From contig NZ_GL985606.1 in NCBI RefSeq assembly GCF_000220835.1, positions 1,033,144 to 1,097,143 on the forward strand: DNA of 64,000 bases, written 5' to 3'. This document shows, one piece after another, positions 38,559-47,714 of this stretch. Within the stretch, counting starts at the first letter, position 1. Each line of letters starts with the position of its first letter. Position numbers and translations under genes: made by a program. The DNA comes from Actinomyces sp. oral taxon 448 str. F0400 (GTDB taxonomy: Bacteria; Actinomycetota; Actinomycetes; Actinomycetales; Actinomycetaceae). Under the pieces are notes generated by a model. It was not told the DNA's origin and searched no databases. It saw only the letters and a program-made list of their open reading frames with translations.

Positions 38559-41324
38559 ATGACGCGGCCCGCGATGACGGCCTCGCCCATCCGCCGGGCG
38601 ATCACGCTGGCGGCCGTCCTCCTGTGCGCCCTGTGTCTGACCCCGCCGACCCTCCCGGGTCCGACGCCCCCCGCCAGGGCTCTCCCGCAGCAGGCCGAAC
38701 AGACCGACCGATCGGGACCGTCTGAGCCGGCCGAACCGTCCGACCAGCCCGCTGGCCAGCAGGGCGGTCTGTCCGAGTTCGGCTCGTGCCTGGCCGGTAG
38801 CGGCCAGGGGTCTGTGGTCATCCTCATGGACCAGTCCGGTTCCCTGCGCACCACCGACCCCGACCGGGCGAGGGTGAGGGCCGCCCAGTACCTGGCCGAG
38901 CGCCTGGCGTCCTTCTCGACGACGAACGGCATCACGTTGAACGTGCACGTCGCCGGCTTCGCCGCCTCCTACGCGGGCGCGGGCGATTGGACCGCGTTGA
39001 CGCCGGACACGCTGGAAACGGTCAAGAGCCGGATCTCCGCCGTCGGCGATGACGTCCAGGATTACGACACGGACTACTGGAACGCCCTGGAGGGCGCCCG
39101 CCAGGATCTGGTCGACCACGACGCCTCCGGCTGCCGGGCGGTGGCGTGGCTCTCCGACGGCGAGTACGACCTGGACATGCGCGACTCCGGGGCCGGTCAG
39201 GACATCGGGACCGACAAGCCCTACGCCCCGGGCGTCCGGCTCGACTCCGAGGACGGGGTCGCTCAGGCGGAGCAGGCGGGGACGGCCGATATCTGCCGCC
39301 CCACCGGCGTCGCCGACCAGCTGCGCTCCTCGGGGGTGACCCTCCTGGGGCTCGGTTTGAGCGATGGGGGCGCCGACTTCACCTTCATGAGACGGATCGT
39401 TGGCGGCGGCGGGACGAATGCCGCCGCCAACGGCGTGGAGTCGTGCGGGGACGTGTCCTCGCCCACCGGCTCGTTCTACCCCGTCTCCGACATCGACTCC
39501 CTGCTGATGGCCTTCGATTCCATCTCGGCCGCGGGAACGACGGTGCGCTCGGACTCGGTGAGCGTCTGCCAGGGCGGCGCCTGCGCTGAGGGGGAGTCGA
39601 GCTTCGTCGTCGACGGCTCCCTCCAGGACGTGCACGTGCTGGCCTCCTCCGACGTCGACGGCCTCGAGGCCCGCCTCTACCCGCCCGGGGCGAGCGACCC
39701 GATCGTCATGTCGCAGACCACCGGGCCTCAGACCGCCGACGGCGTGAGCTACGAGTGGCTGACCGGGCGCACCCTCCAGGTCGACCTCGCCGCCGACTCG
39801 GCCCCGACCTGGGACGGGCAGTGGCGCCTGTCCTTCATCGACGAGCAGTCCCGGACCGAGGGCGAGAAGGTCAACGTCAACCTCCACCTGTCCTCGCCGC
39901 TGACCCTGGCCTGGCAGGATCTGGCGACCACCGAGCTGCGCCAGGGCGAGACCGTCGACGACGTGCGACTCGCACTCCTCGACCACGCCGGCGGCCGGCC
40001 CGTGGACACCTCCCGTCTGACGGGCGCCCTCTCCGCCACCGTGACCCTGACCGACTCGAAGGGGACGAGTACGACCCTCTTCGAGTCCGACGACGTCGAG
40101 GATCTGAACCGGCCGGTCAATATCCCCGTCGGGCGGGATGTGGCCCTCGGCGAGGCGAGCGTGACGACATCGGTGACCGTCACCACTGCGCCCGCCACGG
40201 GCGCGGACGGCGGCCGGGTCGACGGGACGACCCTGGCGCCGACGCAGGCGACGACGACCGTCTCGATCAACCCGCCGCTGGACTTCCCGACCCTGGCCTC
40301 CCCGATCGACTTCGGCCGCCTGGAGGAGGACACGACGGCGCATGCGGCCCTGGCCGTCACCGGGCCCGGTTGCGTCTGGGTGCCCCCTGACGCCGTCACC
40401 CTGACGGGTGCGCCCGCGCAGGCGGGCGCGATCACGGTCGTCTCCGACGCCTCCTCGCAGGACTCCTGCGTCAGCGTTCCCGAGGGGCGGACCGCCGAGC
40501 TCGGACTGGACCTGTCGGCCGACTCCCACGCCAACGGCGCGGTCACGGGCAGCGCCTCGGTCATGGTGGCCCCGCTCGACGAGCCGGATCGCGCCCAGGC
40601 GGTCGACGTGCCCCTTCGGGCGGAGATGCGCCGGCCGCTCGACGTGGGGACGGCGTGGACCGCCTTCGCCATCGCGCTGGCCGCGGGCATCGGCGTCCCC
40701 GTCGGCCTGCTGTACCTGTTCACGTTCCTCGCCGCCCGCATCCCTCCGGGCACCATCGCCGTGGCGAGCACGGTCGTCGACGTGCCGGACGACGGCACGA
40801 GCGCCGTCATCGACGTCCCCTCCCGGGAGTGGACGTGGGTGTCCGTGCCCAGGGGCGCGCGCGAGGTGACGGTCGGCCCCTGCGTCCTGCGCACGCGGGT
40901 GGGCGTGTGGCCGACCCGCGTGCCCTACGCCGTCGTCGTCGCGCCGCGCGCGCCCTCGGTCTCCGGCGCCCCCGTCGGCCAGCGCGGGGGACGCGCCACC
41001 GTTCCCGTGAGTCTGAGGGGCAACTGGATCGCTATCCTCGACCAGCCCGACTCCCCCCGCCGCGTCACCCTCGTCATGGTGGCCCAGGGGACCGCCGAGG
41101 TTGCCAGGGACCGGCTCGTGGATAGGGCCGGCCGTGAGCTGGCCGCCCGCGTCGCCCGCCTCCGCCCGCAGGCGGGGGCCGGAGCCCGTCCGGACGACGC
41201 CGGCGGCGGCTCGACGGGGCTCGCGGACGACGCCGGAGGAGCGGCCGCCTCGACGACCTCATCCTCCGGGCTGCCGACGCTCAGCGAGGACGACCCGTTC
41301 GCCGGGTACACCTCCTCCCGATAG
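38559..41324 (+). CDS. Exported VWA-domain membrane protein
   Basis: 921 residues. A signal peptide occupies about residues 1-42 (ITLAAVLLCALCLTPP, cleavage near ARA-LP). The extracellular von Willebrand A domain begins at about residue 84 with VVILMDQSGSL, a metal-ion-dependent adhesion site (Asp 91, Ser 93, Ser 95), and has AVAWLSDGEYDLD as its later acidic loop. Beta-rich sequence follows to about 690. One membrane span lies at about 701-727 (FAIALAAGIGVPVGLLYLFT), and the final ~190 residues are cytoplasmic, Gly/Ala-rich, with a VPVSLRGNWIAILDQPD strand motif. A type I sensor or ligand-binding component; partners are likely the cytosolic proteins encoded downstream. Confidence 0.82.
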   Translation: MTRPAMTASPIRRAITLAAVLLCALCLTPPTLPGPTPPARALPQQAEQTDRSGPSEPAEPSDQPAGQQGGLSEFGSCLAGSGQGSVVILMDQSGSLRTTDPDRARVRAAQYLAERLASFSTTNGITLNVHVAGFAASYAGAGDWTALTPDTLETVKSRISAVGDDVQDYDTDYWNALEGARQDLVDHDASGCRAVAWLSDGEYDLDMRDSGAGQDIGTDKPYAPGVRLDSEDGVAQAEQAGTADICRPTGVADQLRSSGVTLLGLGLSDGGADFTFMRRIVGGGGTNAAANGVESCGDVSSPTGSFYPVSDIDSLLMAFDSISAAGTTVRSDSVSVCQGGACAEGESSFVVDGSLQDVHVLASSDVDGLEARLYPPGASDPIVMSQTTGPQTADGVSYEWLTGRTLQVDLAADSAPTWDGQWRLSFIDEQSRTEGEKVNVNLHLSSPLTLAWQDLATTELRQGETVDDVRLALLDHAGGRPVDTSRLTGALSATVTLTDSKGTSTTLFESDDVEDLNRPVNIPVGRDVALGEASVTTSVTVTTAPATGADGGRVDGTTLAPTQATTTVSINPPLDFPTLASPIDFGRLEEDTTAHAALAVTGPGCVWVPPDAVTLTGAPAQAGAITVVSDASSQDSCVSVPEGRTAELGLDLSADSHANGAVTGSASVMVAPLDEPDRAQAVDVPLRAEMRRPLDVGTAWTAFAIALAAGIGVPVGLLYLFTFLAARIPPGTIAVASTVVDVPDDGTSAVIDVPSREWTWVSVPRGAREVTVGPCVLRTRVGVWPTRVPYAVVVAPRAPSVSGAPVGQRGGRATVPVSLRGNWIAILDQPDSPRRVTLVMVAQGTAEVARDRLVDRAGRELAARVARLRPQAGAGARPDDAGGGSTGLADDAGGAAASTTSSSGLPTLSEDDPFAGYTSSR

Positions 41325-41387
41325 CGGGCCCTCCGGATAGTGAACAGCTGACCCGGCGGTGGGCGCCGGAGACAAGGAAACGAGAGA

Positions 41388-44300
41388 ATGCACAAGGTGC
41401 TGGTCATCGGCTGCGGTGGTTCGGGCGCGAAGACGCTGTCCTACATGATGGATCAGCTGGACGCGGATCTGGCGGCCTACGGGATCGACGAGATCCCGGG
41501 CTGCTGGCAGTTCCTCAACGTCGACACGCCCTTGCAGGAGGAGGAGGGCGAGGCCGTCGGCTCGGTGAGCAAGCAGGGCGGGGCGTACGTGGCCTGCGGC
41601 GTGGCCGACGGCGGTTATCGCGCGGTGGACGAGGCGCTGACGGCGCGGGTGCGCTCCCGCGGCGGGGCCGGTCTGCGCCACCTGGCGACGTGGATGCCGC
41701 GGCGTCCGCAGGACGTGTCCTTCCCCGTGACCGTGGGCGCGGGGCAGTTCCGCGGGATCGGGCGGCTGCTCATCCTGCGCCGGCTCGGCCAGGTGCGCGG
41801 GGCGGTGGAGGCGGCTCTGGCGCGAATGGCCGGCCCCTCCTCCCGTGAGGCCGCCGAGCGGGTGGCGCGCGCAGTGCCGGGCGTGGGCGATGCTCCGGAT
41901 CCGTCGGCGCCCCCGATGGTGCTGGTGGTCTCCTCCATGGCGGGCGGCTCGGGAGCCTCGATGACCCTGGACGTGTGCCGGCTCGTGGCCGGGGCCGCCG
42001 CGACCCCGGCGATCGACCCCCAGCTGATCTCGGTCTTCCTGTACACGGCGGAGGTGTTCGGCTCCGTGCCCGAGCACCTGCGGACGGGCATGCCGGGCAA
42101 CACCCTGGCCATGCTGGGCGAGATCGTGGCCGCCCAGGCAGGCGCCGGGGGCGAGACGGCGCGCCTCGACGAGGAGCTGTACTCGCTGCTGGGGATGACG
42201 GTTCCGGCGGGACGCGCCTTCAAGCGGGTCACCCCCATCGGGCTCAAGGCCGCGGGGACCGGGGCCGTCTTCGGCGACGGGAGCACGGACGGGGTCTTCC
42301 GCGGCATGGGGCGCGGACTGGCTCGGTACATCTCTTCGCCCGCCTTCGAGCAGTACGTCAGCTACGACATCGCCAACGAGGTGACGGTGCCCAACCGCGA
42401 CCTGGTGAGCTGGGACGTCGACCCGACGGATACGGCCTGGTCGTCCTTCGGGTACGCCTCCCTGAGTACGGGGCGCGACCGGTACGCGGAGTACGCGGCG
42501 CAGAGGCTCGCCCGGCGCACGGTCGATCACGCTCTGGACGGGTTCCGCGCCCCCGGGGGCGCGTCGAACGATTCCCAGCGCCTGTCCGACCTGTGGGAGC
42601 ACCGCCGGTCCGACGAACTCGTCCATATGGGGCTGCCGGTCTCGGCGGGGACCACCATGATGGGCGCGACGGGCGCCGTCGACCGTGAGACCGTCGGCTG
42701 GCTGCTGTCGGACCGGCCCGGTTCGACGATCGGCAAGGCGCACCTGGCGGCCCGCGCCCGCGCCACCGCCGACGCCGTCATGGGCCGCCGTCCGCAAACG
42801 GAGGGCATGCCGGTGGCCGAGTGGGGCACCGCCATGACGAACTGGCTGCGCTCCCAGGAGAACCTGGTCGGCCAGGAGCTGGAGGGCGCGAGCCTCCAGC
42901 TCGCAGTGCAGCGGGCCCAGGAGCTCCTGGAGGGCATTGTCGGCCGGACGCGCCGCGACCTGGCGGACCTGGGGCTGCCGTACGCCATCCACGTCATGGG
43001 TGAGCTGGGGCAGGTCGGTGGCGTGCTCAAACCGTTGGCGGACCGGCTGGAGCAGGTGGGGATGCAGTGCCCGACCCATGCGCTGGCCGTCCCGGACTCC
43101 CTGTCGACGGCTATGCGGGGCATGGGCCGCACGCGGCTCGGCGAGGCCGGCAGCGAACAGCTGGTGGACCGGATGACGGCCGGGCTGGCGGAATCGGTGT
43201 TCCAGTGGCTGCTCGCCCGCACGGCGACCCACCTGGCGACGGCCCTGCGGGATCTGGCGGCCTCGGCGGTCAAGCCCCTGTCCGACGCGCTCGACGAGGC
43301 CCGCAAGGTCCTCGAGCGCGAGCGCAGGGACGACCACAACGCATTCGGGGTTGCGGACGTGGCGACCGACGTCTACCAGGCGTGGCCCGGCGAGCCACCG
43401 GCCGGGGCGGCGGACGGGGCCGCGGTGCCGCAGCGGTTCGCGACGGCGCACAACGAGGTGGTCCTCATGGGCGTCGAGCAGTACCCGGGGCGCTTCCTGG
43501 AGCACATCGTGGCCGCCGTGCCCGAGGAATCGGGCGGTGACCTGCACCGGGCCTACACCGAAGCCGTGCGTGAAGTCCTGACCGGATCGTGGGAGCAGGG
43601 CAGCGGCGATCGCCCTCCCGAAAACCTGCTGACGGTCGTGACGCGCTGGGTGCCGGCGGGCCTTCAGGGGGCGACCGGCAGTGCGCTGCCGACCGCTGCG
43701 AAGTACGAGGTGAAGCTGCGGTCGGCCGACGTGCTCGCCCGCGCACGGGCCTTCGTGGGACGGCGCGGGGAGGTCTTCGCGAGGTTCGCCTCGCAGTCGC
43801 TGCGCGGTTACTTGACCGACGAGTCGGCGGGGGATTTCGAGAAGTCGCAGCGCCGCGAGGAGGTGCTGGTGGGGCTCAAGCGGGTGCTGGACATGGCCCG
43901 TCCCCTGGTGGAGATCGACGAGCGGATCTACTCCAGGCTGCACGAGGGTGAGCACCCGCTGCTGTCCTTCACCTTCTCCTCGATCCCGTTCCGCGGACTG
44001 GAGACGGGGGTGGCAGGGGAGTTCCTCGAATACCTCAGAACCAACCCGTCGGTGGACCCGTCCATGGTGCAGGTCGTCGAGAAGAGCCTGGGGGACGAGG
44101 AGGTGCCGCGCGTCGACGTGTTCGGCTCCTATCCGCGCACTCTCCCCGTGGCCTATTCGGGCCTGCTCAGCTCGGTGTCGACGGCCTGGGACCGCGCGGC
44201 AGGCTCCGAAGGAGCGCGCGAGGCCTTCTGGACGTGGCGTCGGGCCCGCCCGCTGCCCGGCGGGGTGCCGGTGGGCGACGGGGAACGCCGAGCGATGGTG

Positions 44301-44966
44301 AGCGGCTGGTGGGCCGCGACCCTGGCCGGCGGCCTGGACCGCCCGGCGTGGAAGGACAAGCGCGACGCCCGGCCGGTGCGGGTATGGGATCGAGAGGAGG
44401 CCCAGTGGGTGGACTTCCCGCAGCCCATGCTGACCCCGCGTTCGCGGATGATCGCGCCCAACGCGTGGCTGGCCTCGGTGCTGGAGTCCATGCTCCTGGC
44501 CCACCTGCAGGCGGGCAGGAGGGGTCTGGAGGCGTTTCGCCCCTGGAAGGTGCTGCGCCGCTGGGCGGAGGACGGGGAGAACCGCAAGGAGATCTCCATC
44601 GACGACGACGGCCCGTTGTGGGATGTGTTCGCCGAACTGCTCGGGAGGGGGCGGGTCGGCGACCTGCCGGTGCCCGGCCCCCTGGAGGGACTGGAGGCTC
44701 CCGAGGAGCGCCGTCGGGCACTCGTCGGGCAGTGCGACGTCATCGTGAAGGATCTGGACTCCAAGTACCTCCCCGGCGCCGGGAAGACCGACGACGCCAG
44801 GCATTTCACGAACTACACCAGGCGCTCCCAGGTGGCCACGACGCCGCTGTCGGTGGACATGGCCCGCGAGATGCGCGACGAGCTCGCGAAGGTGCGCTCC
44901 ATCCTGACTCGGGTGAGTCCGCTGAGCGAGGACGCCCCCATCGAGGAGGACGAGATTGAGTATTGA
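41388..44966 (+). CDS. Tubulin-like protein (Tubulin_2 family)
   Basis: 1192 residues, no signal or membrane segment. MHKVLVIGCGGSGAKTLSYM matches the first nucleotide loop of tubulin/FtsZ folds, and SSMAGGSGASMTLD (residues 182-195) matches the phosphate-binding GGTGSG signature with Ser for Thr. Between them lies an expected strand-helix core (WQFLNVDTP). After about residue 360 a long, mainly helical region of unknown fold follows. This is the size and pattern of the large bacterial tubulin-like family found in VWA/GTPase neighbourhoods. Assembly into filaments has not been shown from sequence. GAGAGAATG context at 41388 gives the start; its stop overlaps the following TTG. Confidence 0.8.
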   Translation: MHKVLVIGCGGSGAKTLSYMMDQLDADLAAYGIDEIPGCWQFLNVDTPLQEEEGEAVGSVSKQGGAYVACGVADGGYRAVDEALTARVRSRGGAGLRHLATWMPRRPQDVSFPVTVGAGQFRGIGRLLILRRLGQVRGAVEAALARMAGPSSREAAERVARAVPGVGDAPDPSAPPMVLVVSSMAGGSGASMTLDVCRLVAGAAATPAIDPQLISVFLYTAEVFGSVPEHLRTGMPGNTLAMLGEIVAAQAGAGGETARLDEELYSLLGMTVPAGRAFKRVTPIGLKAAGTGAVFGDGSTDGVFRGMGRGLARYISSPAFEQYVSYDIANEVTVPNRDLVSWDVDPTDTAWSSFGYASLSTGRDRYAEYAAQRLARRTVDHALDGFRAPGGASNDSQRLSDLWEHRRSDELVHMGLPVSAGTTMMGATGAVDRETVGWLLSDRPGSTIGKAHLAARARATADAVMGRRPQTEGMPVAEWGTAMTNWLRSQENLVGQELEGASLQLAVQRAQELLEGIVGRTRRDLADLGLPYAIHVMGELGQVGGVLKPLADRLEQVGMQCPTHALAVPDSLSTAMRGMGRTRLGEAGSEQLVDRMTAGLAESVFQWLLARTATHLATALRDLAASAVKPLSDALDEARKVLERERRDDHNAFGVADVATDVYQAWPGEPPAGAADGAAVPQRFATAHNEVVLMGVEQYPGRFLEHIVAAVPEESGGDLHRAYTEAVREVLTGSWEQGSGDRPPENLLTVVTRWVPAGLQGATGSALPTAAKYEVKLRSADVLARARAFVGRRGEVFARFASQSLRGYLTDESAGDFEKSQRREEVLVGLKRVLDMARPLVEIDERIYSRLHEGEHPLLSFTFSSIPFRGLETGVAGEFLEYLRTNPSVDPSMVQVVEKSLGDEEVPRVDVFGSYPRTLPVAYSGLLSSVSTAWDRAAGSEGAREAFWTWRRARPLPGGVPVGDGERRAMVSGWWAATLAGGLDRPAWKDKRDARPVRVWDREEAQWVDFPQPMLTPRSRMIAPNAWLASVLESMLLAHLQAGRRGLEAFRPWKVLRRWAEDGENRKEISIDDDGPLWDVFAELLGRGRVGDLPVPGPLEGLEAPEERRRALVGQCDVIVKDLDSKYLPGAGKTDDARHFTNYTRRSQVATTPLSVDMAREMRDELAKVRSILTRVSPLSEDAPIEEDEIEY

Positions 44967-47622
44967 CGCGGCTCCCGCCTCCGCGCCGGGCGACGTGGAG
45001 GAGCGCAGCGCCGTGAGCGTCTTCATCGCCCCCGTCAGCCAGCGACCCCTGCTGGCGGCCCTGACGGACCTGTCCGGCGCAGGTCTGATCGCCCCGTTCC
45101 ACTGGGTCGAGTCCGCCCCCGATGCCGGTGCCGACGCCGCCGGCCGCGCCGCCGACCCCGCGCTCGTCTCGGTGCGCGACGGGCGGGTCAGCGCCTCGCG
45201 CTACTCCCGCGTCGTCAACCGGCACGCTCTGAGAACCGTGCGACTCCTGATCGTCGTCCCGGTCGGCCACCCGGACCAGGATGCGCTGTCCTCGCAGACC
45301 GAGCTCTACTTCCATGGCCTGGGCATCACATCCACGGCCCGGCGCGAATGCACCCGCGTGCTCGTGCCCTGGTCGGCCCGGCCGCTGGCGGCCGAGCTCG
45401 GGCGGTCCGGGTGGAACAACGTCATGCTCTCGCCCGAGGCGACCGCCGATCCGGCCTACAGCCCGACCCCCTGGTGGGAGGAGCCGGAATGCATCCCGGG
45501 CGCCGCCGCCGTCGGGCTGGCGGTGCAGGCCGGCCTGTGCGGCGCCGTCGAGGACGCGCCCCACGACGGCCGGCGCACGACGTCGTCGACCTACATCGAG
45601 GTCACGCGCTCCTTCGTGCGCATGACCGACGCGCATGCCGCCGAAGACGAACTGCGCCGTCGGGTCATGCGCATGGACGGACGATTCCCCCGGCCCACCC
45701 GGGCGGAGACCGGGGTGTGGATCGCCCCCTATCCGGACCCGGCCGACCGCGCCACGACAGCCGCTCGGGCGTGGGGCCGACGCCACCGGTCGGCGCTGCG
45801 CCGCCCGATGGCGCCCGTGCCCGACGAAGAGCACGAGCAGATCGGGTTCCTCCAGGCCCTGACGATGTTCTTCTCCTTCATGGTCAGGGTGATCAGGGGG
45901 GCCCCCGGCGACTGGCTGCGCGGTCACCTGCGCTCCGCCAAGGCGAGTATCGCCGCCACGACCGGCACGATCGTCTTCGGGCGGGATTCACCGGTGCGCG
46001 TCGTCGTCGGCGGGGTGGATGCCGCCGGGAGGACCGCGGGCTGGCGCGATCTCGCCAGCGCCGCCAGGCGGGCCTGCGCCGTCATGCCCGAGGACTTCCC
46101 CCGCGCCGGCCGGCCCGTCCGCCGGGACTTCTCCGCCCTGTGGCAGGATCTCGTCTTCGGCGCCCGCGCTCTCGTCGACGGATCGGGGTGCGCGGAGCTG
46201 GGGCTGGCCGCCTACGAAGGGTACGTCTGCGAGCGCGACATCATTGCTCCTCCCCGGGACGGCGAGGGCTCCTTCACCGTCGCCGAGACCATCGGCGACG
46301 TCCCCGCCGGCACCGTGATCCACGCCTGGGACCGCCTGGAGATCGACCGCGTCGGGGCCGCTCTGAGAAGGATCGCCGAAGCCGACGAGCCCCGTTCCCA
46401 GGCGGCGGCCCAGTATCTGGCGCGCATGGGGGCGTGGCGCGGCCGCGGCGATCTGCGCTTCCTCCCGCTCGTGGGCGCCCTCCTGGCCGACTCCTTCTCC
46501 AGGACCCGTAGGGACATCGCCGCTCTGGCCGCCCAGCTCGAGGAGCTCATCGACCAGGACCCGACCGCTCGGACTGAGCGCAGCCAGCGTCGGCTGGCCG
46601 GGATCCTCAGGGGTCTGCTCGCCGCGTTGGCGACCGTGCTCGCGGTGTGCACTCTCCTCGGGGCGATTCACGTGATCTCCTGGATGACCTTCGCGATCGT
46701 CTCGGCCCTCGTGCTCCTGGCGTGGCTCACCGGTTCGTTGATCACCTTCGTCCGGCGCCAGCGAGAGGTCTTCCGCCTCATCGCCGCGGCCAGGTCGCGG
46801 CGCACGCGGCTGCCGGTCATCAACGCCAATCTGCGCCTGGCCATCGAGGACCTCGCCGCCCAGGGGGAGGCCTACGCCCAGTTCGACCGCTGGGCGTCGG
46901 TTCTGACCTCCTTCCTGGCCGACCCGCTGGGCGAACGAGGCACCGGACGCACTGCGTGCGAGCACGCCGCCGAGCTGCCCGCCCCGATCCAGCGCGTGGT
47001 CGTCGAGGCCGACGACGACGCCCTGGCGGATACGGCGGCGGACCTGCGCTCGATGGTCTTCACCGTCGGCTGGGCCGGGCAGGCGTGGGAGGCGCTTCAG
47101 GCGCGGGTGAAGGACGACCTGACTCCCGACCAGCGCAGTCTGCTGCGCAGCAGGCAGCTCGAGCTGTTCTCCGAGCCCGGCGAGCGGGGCTCGGCCCTGA
47201 GCAACTGGGCTGAAGGGCTCGCCGTCAAAGGGGTGCGCTCCGACGCCGGCACCGAGCGCTGGGCGAGATGCATCGGGCTCTTGAGTGGGAGTGGCGGCCC
47301 CTCGCTGGAGCTCATGGCCCTTACCCCCGACGGGCGGCGCCGGATCACCGACTACCGCGAGGATCTCGCCGCCCGGCGCGGCAGGAACGCGGCCCTGGAC
47401 GTCCTGGGCGCGAGTGCCCTGTCCGGGCAGGGCGGTTTCACCACCGACGCCGGCCACTGGTTCTCCGAGAGCCGCAATGGCCTGTCCGAGACGCTCGTCC
47501 TGGCCGATTCCACCGAGCCGCTGCCCGAGACGGCCTTCGTCTACCCCGCCGGACCCGGACCCGCGGACCCGGGCGAGGCCGGCGACGCGGGCGAAGAGGA
47601 GGATGATCCGCTCGAGTACTGA
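44956..47622 (+). CDS. Large uncharacterised protein with two membrane spans
   Basis: 888 residues from TTG 44956, which overlaps the tubulin-like stop by 11 bases and has GAGGAGG just ahead. Residues 1-540 are soluble, with alpha/beta character (RLLIVVPVGHPDQDAL; VRVVVGGVDAAGRTAGWRDL), ending in a helix FSRTRRDIAALAAQLEELID. Two adjacent spans at about 553-600 (ILRGLLAALATVLAVCTLLG; FAIVSALVLLAWLTGSLITF) are followed by about 290 residues of soluble helical sequence. The C-terminus is strongly acidic (EEEDDPLEY), resembling that of the tubulin-like protein (EEDEIEY). No family was recognised. The two-span layout puts both ends on the cytoplasmic side. Confidence 0.72.
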   Translation: MSIDAAPASAPGDVEERSAVSVFIAPVSQRPLLAALTDLSGAGLIAPFHWVESAPDAGADAAGRAADPALVSVRDGRVSASRYSRVVNRHALRTVRLLIVVPVGHPDQDALSSQTELYFHGLGITSTARRECTRVLVPWSARPLAAELGRSGWNNVMLSPEATADPAYSPTPWWEEPECIPGAAAVGLAVQAGLCGAVEDAPHDGRRTTSSTYIEVTRSFVRMTDAHAAEDELRRRVMRMDGRFPRPTRAETGVWIAPYPDPADRATTAARAWGRRHRSALRRPMAPVPDEEHEQIGFLQALTMFFSFMVRVIRGAPGDWLRGHLRSAKASIAATTGTIVFGRDSPVRVVVGGVDAAGRTAGWRDLASAARRACAVMPEDFPRAGRPVRRDFSALWQDLVFGARALVDGSGCAELGLAAYEGYVCERDIIAPPRDGEGSFTVAETIGDVPAGTVIHAWDRLEIDRVGAALRRIAEADEPRSQAAAQYLARMGAWRGRGDLRFLPLVGALLADSFSRTRRDIAALAAQLEELIDQDPTARTERSQRRLAGILRGLLAALATVLAVCTLLGAIHVISWMTFAIVSALVLLAWLTGSLITFVRRQREVFRLIAAARSRRTRLPVINANLRLAIEDLAAQGEAYAQFDRWASVLTSFLADPLGERGTGRTACEHAAELPAPIQRVVVEADDDALADTAADLRSMVFTVGWAGQAWEALQARVKDDLTPDQRSLLRSRQLELFSEPGERGSALSNWAEGLAVKGVRSDAGTERWARCIGLLSGSGGPSLELMALTPDGRRRITDYREDLAARRGRNAALDVLGASALSGQGGFTTDAGHWFSESRNGLSETLVLADSTEPLPETAFVYPAGPGPADPGEAGDAGEEEDDPLEY

Positions 47623-47714
47623 TGCCCCAAGCCGTCTCCGTTTCAGGAGCGTCTTGCGACCGTCTCCGCCATTGCGCTGTCTCAGCTGTTCGATTGTGCG
47701 ACAAGGATCCGACA

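Noticed and set aside
41259-45026. A 1255-codon open frame antisense to the tubulin-like gene, and similar ones at 34184-37000 and 59098-61326
   Set aside because: These are codon-bias shadows of genes with stronger evidence; they lack ribosome sites and conserved motifs.
47622-47714. Start of the 721-aa protein gene at the overlapping ATG 47622
   Set aside because: The added 31 residues are Cys-rich and unlike the rest; ATG 47715 has a ribosome site.
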